DNA from: Dryococelus australis
Lineage: Eukaryota > Arthropoda > Insecta > Phasmatodea > Phasmatidae
NCBI GenBank assembly: GCA_029891345.1
Contig: CM057009.1
Location: 86,661,916-86,725,915, forward strand
DNA length: 64,000 bases
Reading direction: 5' to 3'
Below the pieces are notes generated by a model. The model ran no database searches. It saw only the letters and a program-made list of their open reading frames with translations, and was not told the DNA's origin. The position numbers and the translations under genes were made by a program. How positions within the stretch are numbered: the stretch's first letter is position 1; each line of letters begins with the position of its first letter. This document shows, piece by piece, positions 11,439 through 20,829 of the stretch.

Positions 11439-11945
11439 CTAGTAATAACCTTCCTTTTTGTTTACATTCTTATAGTCAGTAATTCTAATATCATTCTGAT
11501 AAATATCATTCAACCTATCCTCATTACCTGGGGCATTTAATGTGTTTACATTTTCTAGTTTATTCTTTTCATTTCCAAATTCCCAGTTTTCTACCCTTGT
11601 TATTAATCCATAAATTTTTTTCTCACTTTTATCTGCAGTTTGCCTAACTTGCCCTAATTCTTGTTTAAGACCCTGTATTCTCTGCTCATTATGTCTACTT
11701 TGTTCTTTAACCTCTTGAATCTCAATTTTTTGTTCAGTCAACATTTGTATTATAAGGCTTCTTGAGTGTGTTTGATTAATTGTTTCTCTGTTTACATTGC
11801 TAACCTCTGAAATTGAAGGGCTCCCTTCTACATTGCATAAATTTGCATCTATTTCCTAATTGAGCAAATTATCTAAACCAAAAAAATTCCTCTGCCTCAC
11901 TAACTCACTCTTCCCCTCTGTCCGCCATTGTGAATGATAAATAAT
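11439..11945 (-). pseudogene. gag: Gypsy A gag, N-terminal coiled coil
   Basis: Begins on the minus strand around 11935 ('MADRGEE'-like start, parallel to 'MTDRGEELVSEGDEF' in gypsy B) and continues into a 101-residue frame. This has 'QKIEIQEVKEQSRHNEQRIQ' heptads (coiled coil) and a block 'NAPGNEDRLNDIYQNDIRIT' that is conserved in gypsy B as 'NAPSNDSKKLDDIFQNKIEI'. Stops separate the parts. The short spacer to the 5' LTR (12056) is the usual leader. Recognised as gag mainly by position and by the shared family structure. Confidence 0.5.
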
Positions 11946-12055
11946 TACCCTTGTAACCAAACTGTTTTGTTGAACCGTGCCCCACACAAACTCTGTCCAA
12001 AATTATTAAACTTCTCTGGCATGTTGGAATTCGTGCCTCACGTGAGGTGCCATTT

Positions 12056-12789
12056 TGCAGCATTGCAAAGGTAGCTAATTAATAGCCTCGTCGCCTTACA
12101 GACTAGTTTAGTTCACTTCAGTTCATAGAGTACAATATAAGGTGCCATGTTAAAAAACTAATAATATAATGCCCTAGCAGCCTCCCACACCTGCGGAAAG
12201 AATTTAGAAGTGGAGATGTTACTGTCAAAAGTGCTTGAAGTTACATATTATAAGAAAAAAAAGAAAGTTCCAGCCGCAGGTACTTGTGGGTGTGGGTGAA
12301 GTTGTTCCGCCAATGCTGTTTCCTCAAAAGTTGTTCATTTGCCGAAGAGTCCAGGGCTCTCTGCTCTCAGCTAGGCATGTACAGCTATCCCCACTCTTCA
12401 AACTAAAAATCTAAAAATAGGAATTCCCAGGGCTTTTCGCTTCCTAGTGGCTAAACCCTAGTGCATTGTAGCAACCTTATCAAAGGTTCTGAACAAATTT
12501 TGCTGATGGCAGGGGTAATTCAAAAGAAGTCTGAAAAAAAAACCTAATCTGAAAAGCTGACAAAACCTCGCTGTGATCCTGGGAACTCGAAAATGCCAAC
12601 GCACTACAGTTAACAAGTCAAAATACAGCAACCCTGTATTAAAACCAATAAGCCCTGGCTTCTCCATGTGGCACCAAAGAAAAATTTAGAATATTTCACT
12701 TACTGACCAAAAATGAAGCATTTACCCATAAGTCTCGACTGAAAAAATATTATAAACTATTTGTAATATAAATAAATTGCAACATTACA
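12056..12789 (-). mobile_element. 5' LTR of gypsy element A
   Basis: Starts TGCAGCATTGCAAAGG and ends CAACATTACA, and matches the 3' LTR at 4513-5448 except for the 200-base stretch missing here. On the gag side the element-sense sequence reads AAATGGCACCTCACGTGAGG, containing a TGG-initial candidate primer-binding site. No clear target duplication is seen between the outer flanks, so the copy is rearranged or old. Confidence 0.7.
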
Positions 12790-15700
12790 ATGCAATGAAA
12801 AATTGTATTATTTTAGAATTTTGCATCTGTATTGTGGGCATATCTTAAATGTGGCAATAAAAATATCATACTGTTTAGTTTAAGTACTATTGCAGTCATT
12901 CTATAAAACTAATCAATCTATAGCTCCTAATAGATGTATGGTAAACATCCTGCAGAGTGGCTTGAACCCATTGCTGTATCTGGCTGCCAGCAAGTTCAGA
13001 GACTAGGTGAAGGTCATGTGCCAACTTTACCATAGGCGTAGTGAGAAACATTCTTGTACCCAACATAAAAAATACAGCATATTTTACAACCATGCTACTC
13101 ATTGTTGAGCTACAGTATTATGAAAGTTATAAATAAACAAAAAATATATTTAAACGCAACTTAAAGCACAGCAAAACCAAGACCTAAATTATTACGAACA
13201 TTTGTGGTGCCTAAATAGTTTCACTCTGAGTACGAGGTGCCACAGTAAAACTTAATTTCACAATTACAACAATACAGGCTGTATAAAATATAGGAGATGA
13301 TGGAATACATTACAGAAGTTATGTTCCAACAGTACACCTTTATGCTGTTGCAGATGTGTGCGGGAAGGACCAAGCTTGTATAATACAGTATTACACATGG
13401 TAGAAATAAAGTGTGTTCTGTAAGAATTCAACATATTTACTAAAAAATAAACTTTTAAATGCCACTGAAAAGTGGTATAACAATCTTACACAGAGTATAA
13501 AACAAATAACTATTCTTTTCTTCTTTATCCAGACACAGATTTATTGAAGAAAAGCCAGACTCAAGATTATGAATTTTGATTAATTTTAATTCCTCCACAA
13601 CACTGAAACACCACATTATATTTAAGTAAATTCATTTCTGAATAACAGTTTGATATTTAGAAAATTACATTGTGTACATTTTCTTGAGATTCAATATTTT
13701 ACTAAATAAATATTTGGTTTTTTCAATTATATTGTGAAAAAGTATTAATATTTTTTTCCTTTTCCATGTTTTCAAAGTTCATGATATTGAAGATTTATTA
13801 TACTTTTAAATTAGTAGCTTCTAGAATTTGTATCACCCAGTGATCACACATTTAAAGCAGACATTGTTGTACAATAATAATTTCAATAAAAATTTTTACA
13901 TGATTTAAATAAATGTTATAATATTTGGTAGATTGTATATCCAAAATACTCTTAATCAAAATAATGTTAGAAACAGAAAGTAACGGTTGATAATATGGGT
14001 AACATTTAAAAACATGGGTTTCATTTTGACATTCTCTCATTTAATGTTTTAATTTTGCTGTGTGTGCCTTTAATATGTAATAAAATAAGAATATTACCAT
14101 TCTTATAAAAAATTTGGAAATCATTTTTATATGATGTGCAGTTACAACAAGAAATGAAGTTGCAGGATAATAGAATATAGCAAAAATTTGGCAATGATGG
14201 AGAATGGTTTACTTTCAAGTACATGATGCTTCTGAAAGATAAATGGAAATCATACAAGTATTATGATGTAAGATTGGAGGTTGACTGGAGTTCATTTAAA
14301 TAAATACTTGTCATTAAATTTGCATATTCTTTCCCTTCCACAGTCTGTACCTATATTTCCAAACAGATGGTAGAAATGTTTTGAAAATAAAGTAGTCGAG
14401 TAAATAGAACTTATCATTGTCTATCTCTTTAAAATCTATGTCAACTCAAAGTTTAAAGTTGTAAGGTTATATTTTTAATACAAATATTATGCTTGAATTG
14501 TTGTAAGTCTTTAAGCAAAATCAACTTTTTGTTTTGTAGTTTCTTTTAATTTGATATGGCACAGTAAATTATTAAAAATAATTTTAACTTATTCAGAAAG
14601 TGGTGTTATGTAATTTTTAATATCGTCATTTGCTTTAGTATAGTCACCAAATTTTGAATTTTTAGATCCCCCACTTTAAAAACTGTGTGTAGTATATTTG
14701 GTGCATAAGGCATTTTATTACCATGCCATAACATCAGACTACCCAGCAACATGCTCAGCCATGTGCCACATATTTTTGAAGAATAAAAGAAACGGCACAC
14801 TATAAAAATACAAAAAATGCTCAAATACAGTTAAATGACTCTTTGTTGTGCAGAAAAATAACAGATGAATTAAGCAACAAAAGCAAATTTAATGAGATTA
14901 AACATCACTTCTGACACTGTGTGACACACCACTCTTCAGCAATGATAATGAGGTAGGGAATATCCTTAGTGCAACAAAGGTTTTCCATACTTGAAGCCCA
15001 TCCATCCACTGTCCTATTGATGATGGTGAGTGGGGCACAACGTGGATTAGATAAAGACCAAGCCCAGAACAAATTTTGCTGCCCGACTTCCTAACATCAT
15101 TTATATTAACGTTTGTGTCAGAGTAAACAGTTAAGTAATGTTGTTTTATCCTATAATAAAATTAAAACTATAATACTTACGTAATAACATATGCAAACCA
15201 CATAAATAACCAGGTTTTTAAATAGATCAGAATTTCAGTTTTAGGTAATTTACTTAAAAAAAAAAAGTTAACAAATCATTAACATCTAAATAAATAACTT
15301 AAATATATATAGTATTTACTCAGTTCTAAGCTATAAATGTTTTTCTGAAAATATTGTTTAAAAATAAGGGTGCTGATTAAGATCAGGTACCATCAAATTG
15401 TTGGTCTTTTAAAATGTTTAGTGCAACTGCAATATGTGTTTATATCATTATTTTTAATTGTTTTTGCCATTGCTATTCATAGTGTACATCTCAATGAATT
15501 GAAATATTTTAATTTTTAAAATAAGTTTAATAAAAAAAATTTCTGTGAAGGTCGGGAATCAAATTGTTGAACAAGGTGTACATACTTTGTGAAATTGTTC
15601 ATAGAAGTTTCTTGTTCTACCGACAGAATCTTATGCACAATGTGGAATATGGTTTTTCTCAGTATTTTCGTAACAAAACATATTGCATACATACTCTGTA

Positions 15701-16560
15701 ATGTGAAAAACATTCTACAGAAAACAATGGAGAATTCCATAGTAGCCAATTGGGTGGATGCATGTTTTCAGGAACAGGATCTAGGGCAATGCTTAGTATC
15801 TTTACTGTTAAGGCACAGTGCAGCTACCTAGAAGGGAAACACAGGAACTGCATATTTGAGTAATATCACAACAAACTAGCGGATCGTGCAGTATCTAAAT
15901 TCTGGTGAAACAGCACAGTTATCAATCCTGTTATTATATAATTTTATGAGATATAGTACTTCTTTATAGTAGTTTACATATTATCTTCAAACAAACACAA
16001 TATATGGATGATATAGTTCCAAAATTTGAATTACAGTTGCAGTATTCGTTCAGAAATGTCAGTGATAGTGTAAAATACTGTAAATAGTCATTCAGCTGGG
16101 AAGCTATTTGAAATCATTGAAGTATGCTTGGGCTGCTGGAGTGAATCATGTGATGCAATTATTAACTTTGAAAGGCACTAGATATTTTTTTTGGGCACAG
16201 AGAGGTGTTTTTGTTTTAATGAGAAACCATTTATAATGAGGGCAAAATTAAAATTCCTACTAAAATCAAATTATTTACCGAAGAGGTGGTTCAACCTGTG
16301 GTCTCATATGCATACTTATAATTCTCCCCTAGGATTTTATCCAAAAAAAGAAAATTTGAAATAATATAATTTATTTATTTCAAACAGGGATTCCCTAAAC
16401 AAATTGAACACATACAAATATTTTAATTCTTTATTTTAATTGTTCATAACCTAGTTAATTATTTTAAGTTACTTGTCCAAAATTCTAATTTCTAAGCAAA
16501 CTGTCTAGAACTAAGTTGGATATGGGCATATGTGTACACATGCACAGACACGCCACGGAT
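12790..16560. other. No gene recognised (3.8 kb)
   Basis: AT-rich sequence without family motifs on either strand. Short frames at 12896-13102 (-), 14606-14824 (-) and 15589-15831 (+) have no conserved motif or splice context. A stretch around 14880-15080 has a more balanced composition and reads in part 'PLTIINRTVDGWASSMEN' on the minus strand, but I could not assign it. It may be intron or intergenic DNA with old repeats. Confidence 0.5.
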
Positions 16561-16598
16561 ACAGAACTTTGATATAGATTTGGAACTTTGATATAGAT

Positions 16599-16997
16599 TT
16601 GGCAAAAAAAAATAAAACTGATGCATATGTAAGATACCAAACTGTTTTATCAATTACTTTGTGTATAACTTCTGCTTATGCTAAAAACACTGATATAAAT
16701 TCAAGATTCGGTACGATTTCTTCTACTTATGCATTAAAAACATATTTAGATTCAAAATACAATATTATTGTTATCGCTTTACAAGATCAAGTTAGTAAAG
16801 TTTTTGTTGATATAAAAGATTATGTTTCTCTTCATAATCGTAGAATTCATAATATGCCTTATCCTATAGATTTTAAAGTTGCTGTCAGTAAAAGATTTTT
16901 TGATAAAGAAATAGCTGATAAATTACAAAGTTTGAACCAATCAGTTTGGAATTGTTATGCTACACTTGTTAACTTGAAAGTTGAAAAATGTAATTAA
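16599..16997 (+). CDS. Unknown ORF at the left edge of the Polinton
   Basis: This open frame of 132 residues is the longest intact one in the Polinton region. It has AT-rich codon use like the neighbouring integrase and is followed by stop TAA. Visible features are a short hydrophobic stretch 'TVLSITLCITSAYA' near residues 15-28, a middle part 'NIIVIALQDQVSKVFVDIKD', and a lysine-rich C-terminal half ending 'NCYATLVNLKVEKCN'. There is no conserved motif that I recognise. The reading begins at a non-Met codon choice, so the true start is uncertain: the first ATG in frame would lie later. By position and composition it belongs to the Polinton, but the function is unknown. Confidence 0.45.
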   Translation: MAKKNKTDAYVRYQTVLSITLCITSAYAKNTDINSRFGTISSTYALKTYLDSKYNIIVIALQDQVSKVFVDIKDYVSLHNRRIHNMPYPIDFKVAVSKRFFDKEIADKLQSLNQSVWNCYATLVNLKVEKCN

Positions 16998-17321
16998 GAA
17001 AAATCTCATATATTTTATTTACGTGCAAAGTGAAATAAACAAAGTAATATTTTTCACATAGTTAATATAATTTTCTTTTTTTTTATGGAATGTACTGTTT
17101 ATAAAATAATTACTGTTTATTTCAATTTGCCTGACAATACTCTTAACTGTTATTAAAGATTCTAAAAAAATTGATTATAGTAAGTCTTTTGATGTTAAAA
17201 GAGGTAATAATTTGGTTTTTAAATAATAATAATAAAATGAAATATCTGAATATGATGACGGCTTAATGACTACAATAGGGATATTCGTAAAATATAAAGT
17301 AAAAATTTTTTTTACTATTAA

Positions 17322-17487
17322 ATGGATAATACTTGGTGTTTGAAGTGTAAAAAAGTTACTAAAACTAATATAAAAAATAGAAGTACCAAAAATGGATGAT
17401 TATTTCAGAAAAGTGTATGTTCATTATGTAATTCTAATAAATCAATTTTTTTTTATTTTGCCCAATGTAAGAATAGGAATAATTAAT
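17322..17487 (+). pseudogene. Small zinc-ribbon protein (DUF5679-like)
   Basis: Starting at an ATG the frame reads 'MDNTWCLKCKKVTKTNIKN', then an in-frame stop, then 'SVCSLCNSNKSIF', ending in a TAA. Two CxxC pairs about 30 residues apart with 'KNG' between them form the compact zinc ribbon seen in small proteins of Polintons, adintoviruses and other dsDNA viruses. It lies immediately upstream of the integrase in the same direction. The function in the family is unclear; identification rests on the Cys spacing and context. Confidence 0.6.
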
Positions 17488-17489
17488 TA

Positions 17490-18383
17490 ATTATGTAAAC
17501 CAGAAAGAAGAAATTTTCCCAGAAGAATAGTAATATATGGAATTGATGATTTATGGCTAATTGTTCTTGTTGAAATGGACACTGGTAATTTAAAAGGCAT
17601 ATCACGTATCAATAATAGACACAAATATATTATGACAATTATTGATGATTTTTTCAAAATATGAATTTTCTATACCTATTAAAAAAACCGCTAAAACTGT
17701 AGTAAATGCTTTAGAATGTTTATTGATAAAAAGAAAACCACTTAATATTCAAAGCGACAATGGTTTAGAATTTTATAATAAAACATTTAAAGAACTTATG
17801 CAAAAATATAACATCAATCATTATTCTACATCCAGCGAACTTAAAGTTAGTGTTGTAAAGAGATATAGTTTTACAATGAAGAATGAAATGTGGGAAAAGA
17901 TTTGCTTTAAATGGCAATTATAAATGGGTAAATATATTAAATAATTTAGTAAAAGAATACAACAATACAAAATATAGAACTATTGGTATGAAGCCAATTG
18001 AAGTTAATAAAAAAATGAAAAAAAATTCAGACAACAAGATTTTGCGAATGTGTTTACTAAACTGAAATATAAAGTTGGCAATGTTGTCCGTGTTAGCAAA
18101 AATTAATTAACTTTTGAAAAGGGTTATACTCCTAATTGGACAACAGAATTATTTACCATTGTTAAGGTTTTAAATTATGATGTACCCACTTACAAACTGA
18201 AAGATATCAGTGGAGAAGAAATAAAAGACAGATTTTATGAATATAAAATTATGATAACTAACTATTCAAATGAATATTTGGTTGAAAAAGTCTTAATAAC
18301 TAATGGTGATAAAATTTATGTTAAATGGTTAGGTTTTGATAATTCACATAACCCTTAGATTAATATAAACAGATGTTTTGTAA
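17490..18383 (+). pseudogene. Polinton integrase with chromodomain
   Basis: Retroviral-type DDE integrase spread over several frames. Order: a 'PERRNFPRR' leader; 'YGIDDLWLIVLVEM', where the first catalytic Asp of the usual W-x-x-D-L pattern is Val; 'YIMTIIDDF'; 'LNIQSDNGLEFYNKTFKEL' with the second Asp; then 'VSVVKRYSFTMKNEMW', in which the catalytic Glu position is Lys. 'LVKEYNNTKYRTIGMKPIEV' follows, then an SH3-like part. At the C-terminus is a chromodomain, 'YLVEKVLITNGDKIYVKWLG', around 18270-18340, cut by a stop at 18357. Two of three catalytic acids are lost and there are at least three frame breaks, so it is inactive. Chromodomains in such integrases are known to steer insertion to chromatin. 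Confidence 0.85.
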
Positions 18384-18625
18384 TTTTTTAATTTTTTTTT
18401 TTTCATTATCTACACTCCTTGCAGGGTTCAATTTTTAACAGATTTTTTAAATTGGTTTACAGGTAACTTAATACCATGTGAGGGACCATTTTTTAATTTT
18501 TTACACCAGCAAAACTTGGAGAAACTTCCCTCTTCACCACCACCCGGTTGTTTAGTTTTTTAAATGGTGAATTGGGAAGTTTTTATTTATTTTTATTTAT
18601 TTACTTATTTTGGTATCCCTTTCTT

Positions 18626-18652
18626 ATATGGTGTGGCCCCCTACACCATATG
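18626..18652. repeat. Short hairpin
   Basis: ATATGGTGT and ACACCATAT form 9-base arms around an 8-base GC-rich loop. It sits in the GC-richer 18410-19215 block that separates the integrase from the ATPase of the Polinton; purpose unknown. Confidence 0.4.
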
Positions 18653-18802
18653 AGACACTCCAGCTATACATCTGATTAGAGTGTAGTTTAGAGAGTACAT
18701 TGGCTGCAGCACAAGGAGTACCATATAATTGCATCTACTGTTCGTGTAGTTCTATATGAGCATGAGCAATGTTTTTATCTCAAATTTAGCATGCCTTGGT
18801 TA

Positions 18803-18926
18803 ATAATTATAGTGTAAATATGGGCACCTTCATATTTACACTATAAATTATTCTCTCAGCTCGGGGATTCGAACCCAGGAACCTTGACTTTAAAGTCGAT
18901 CATCTTGTCATCCAAGCCATGGTGAC
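18803..18926 (-). repeat. tRNA-derived SINE-like unit with adjacent hairpin
   Basis: On the minus strand from 18926 the sequence resembles a tRNA: an A-box-like 'TGGCTTGGATGAC', an anticodon-arm-like 'GATCGACTTTAAAGTC', and a good B box 'GGTTCGAATCC' within 'CTGGGTTCGAATCCCCG'. The acceptor stem does not pair and the anticodon stem is poor, so this is not a working tRNA gene. It is followed by an inverted repeat of about 21 bases per arm (18805-18826 and 18833-18855, 'tagtgtaaatatg'/'catatttacacta'). This fits a SINE head or tRNA pseudogene inserted in the Polinton. Confidence 0.45.
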
Positions 18927-18959
18927 AAGAAAAATTAGGCGATGATTATGAGGCGTCAT

Positions 18960-19215
18960 GTGGCGAGACACTCGACTTGATGAATTGTAAACTTCTTATC
19001 GCGTGTTAGGAGTGTTTGGCGAGACGCGTGAAGAGATAATTTTAAAGCTTCTTGTGGGGACTCGCCAAGTGTTCGCCGCACCGCGAGTAGATAGCATCAC
19101 ATTTGTGATAAGCTTCTTCCTGTTGCGGCAAGAGTTTGCTGAAGTTCAGTGGTGGAAGAATATAAGGAAAACTCGTGTACAAAAGACTGCGAGTTCATGT
19201 GACAGAGTTATTTTA
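18960..19215. other. GC-richer block, origin unknown
   Basis: Composition changes from AT-rich Polinton to mixed sequence with strings such as 'gcgagacgcgtgaagag' and 'gttcgccgcaccgcgag'. The open frame at 19003-19218 (+) has no known motif. It probably belongs to the inserted material that also includes the tRNA-like unit. Confidence 0.35.
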
Positions 19216-19299
19216 TGAAGTCTTTAATTTTTTCTTGACTCCCCATCTTTAATTTTTTTACTCAAATCTAATGTTATAAAACCATATTCTTCATCCCAA

Positions 19300-19900
19300 C
19301 AGTTTGAAGTTAACAAATCACTTTAAATTTTTCATAAGTCATGTCTCCACCAACAAAACCATTATAAATGTGCCTTAAGTTAGTATAATTTTGTCTAAAT
19401 ATACACAGAAAATTCGTATTATCCCTTACAAGATGTTTGAGCACTTTCAAATAAGTTTGAGCTAAATAAAATACATCTGTGTTTTGTCTCTTTCCATAGT
19501 AAAATATTCTTGTATTATATCTAGGTTATCTAAAATGGTATCATCAAATACAACCAGAGAATTATTCTCACATTGATCTAGAGGGATCATTTCGTCATTG
19601 TTATTAAAAAGGTAACCCATGTTTTCTTTAACTTTTTTTTTTTTTTTTTTTTTACTCATCAAAATCATTTTGTAACTGAATATATTTGGGTTGATTTCAA
19701 CTTTTTGAGCAAACTTGCAATTTATTAAAATTTAACCAACCTGTCTTATAAATAAAATTTTCCATCAAATTAGTTTTTCTACAGTTACTTGGACCCACAA
19801 TTATGGCTCTTATGTTGCCAGGTAAAAGTTCCCCATTTCTTTTATTTTTAGCTTTTCCTTCGGAAATTAAAACACTGACACCCCAATGAACTTTTTTCAT
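19300..19900 (-). pseudogene. Polinton packaging ATPase (FtsK/HerA type)
   Basis: The N-terminal frame (19697-19900) contains 'GNIRAIIVGPSNCRKTNLM', the Walker A region, where the Gly before Lys-Thr is Arg. A second frame (19462-19668) contains 'DQCENNSLVVFDDTI' with the Walker B Asp pair, then 'IIQEYFTMERDK'. It continues past a frame shift as 'LKVLKHLVRDNTNFLCIF' and 'LRHIYNGFVGGDMTYEKF', close to the family end. In Polintons this ATPase packages the genome into virions, with the protease and capsid genes nearby. Length is near normal, but there are two frame breaks and a P-loop mutation. A poly-A/T run at about 19632-19652 disrupts the centre. Confidence 0.85.
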
Positions 19901-19925
19901 TTAATAACAATATTTTTTTTATTAA

Positions 19926-20797
19926 ATGGAGATTTAAGTATTCAAGTTACCAAATAATAGTTCAGTTTTAAAGAAGAAACTTCATTATGATATTATTGCA
20001 GTGATTAATTTTAGTACAAATTTTTTGACATCCAATATAAACAATAATACTATAACATTGATAGATAATAATAATGTTATAAATATACCTAAAGAAGAAT
20101 ACAATATTGCATCATTATTGAACCATTTTCAACTAATAAAATTGAATTAACATCAGACAAAGTGAAAAACAAAATATCTATTAAATGTAAGGTTGATATT
20201 AAATTTTACGATAGATTATCCAACGATATTCTTGGTTTTGAAAGAAATATGACTATTTAAAAAGAAAAAAAATGTCATTGGCACTAAATTACCCAATTTT
20301 GACCCATTAAAAAAAAGTTCATTGTAACTTGACGTATGGTATGTTTATAAAATATTATGAGTCTAATCATTTAGAAACAGATATAATTGCTAGTTTTCCA
20401 CCAAAAATTGTGTTTGGTTTCAGAGATTCTATTATTTATCCAATCCAATCTATTATTTATCCATCATATCCAATTTGTATAAAATTAATAATTAATAAGC
20501 GGTTTAATTATTGTTTTGGAAATTTGAGATGAAAGTGGTAAACGAATTGATTTTAATGGTGCTGATATTGACATTGTTTTGGAAACTAAACATACTACAA
20601 ATATTAGTAATTATTTGAATCCATAAAATGTATATATAAAATATAATATAGAATATAATAATATAGAATATCATAATATAGAATATCATAATATAGAACA
20701 TAATAATATAGAATATCATAATATAGAATATAATAACATAGATTACAATATTACAAAATATAATAATATAAAAAATAATAATATATTAGAAAAATGA
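19926..20797 (+). pseudogene. Polinton minor capsid-like protein with repeat tail
   Basis: It starts at an ATG that diverges from the ATPase 25 bases away. Pieces in order are 'VFKLPNNSSVLKKKLHYDII', 'IKCKVDIKFYDRLSNDILGF', 'IASFPPKIVFGFRDSIIYPI' and, at the C-terminus, 'RDESGKRIDFNGADIDIVLE'. The last is the D-x-G-x-x-I-D/N-F-x-G-x-x-I motif that closes the penton-like minor virion protein of Polintons. Stops occur at several points; a TAA (20624-20626) follows 'ISNYLNP'. Beyond it the same frame stays open for 56 codons made of a five-residue repeat. Assigned by the C-terminal motif and by position between ATPase and polymerase. Confidence 0.65.
20641..20770. repeat. 15-bp tandem repeat array
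   Basis: About eight imperfect units of aatatagaatatcat. The period is a multiple of three and, read in the frame of the preceding capsid-like gene, gives Asn-Ile-Glu-Tyr-His/Asn repeated. It ends before TGA at 20795-20797. Confidence 0.75.
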
Positions 20798-20829
20798 ATT
20801 AAAATTATACATAAATCTATTTGTTTAAT

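Noticed and set aside
12896..13102. 68-codon minus-strand frame, considered as a mariner-type transposase tail
   Set aside because: Only a loose resemblance to the C-terminal part of mariner transposases and no DDE/D motif or TIR.
18855..18926. Functional tRNA gene
   Set aside because: Acceptor and anticodon stems do not pair; only the T-arm and B box are good.
20641..20770. CRISPR-like array
   Set aside because: Units are contiguous without unique spacers; it is a simple in-frame tandem repeat in a eukaryotic element.
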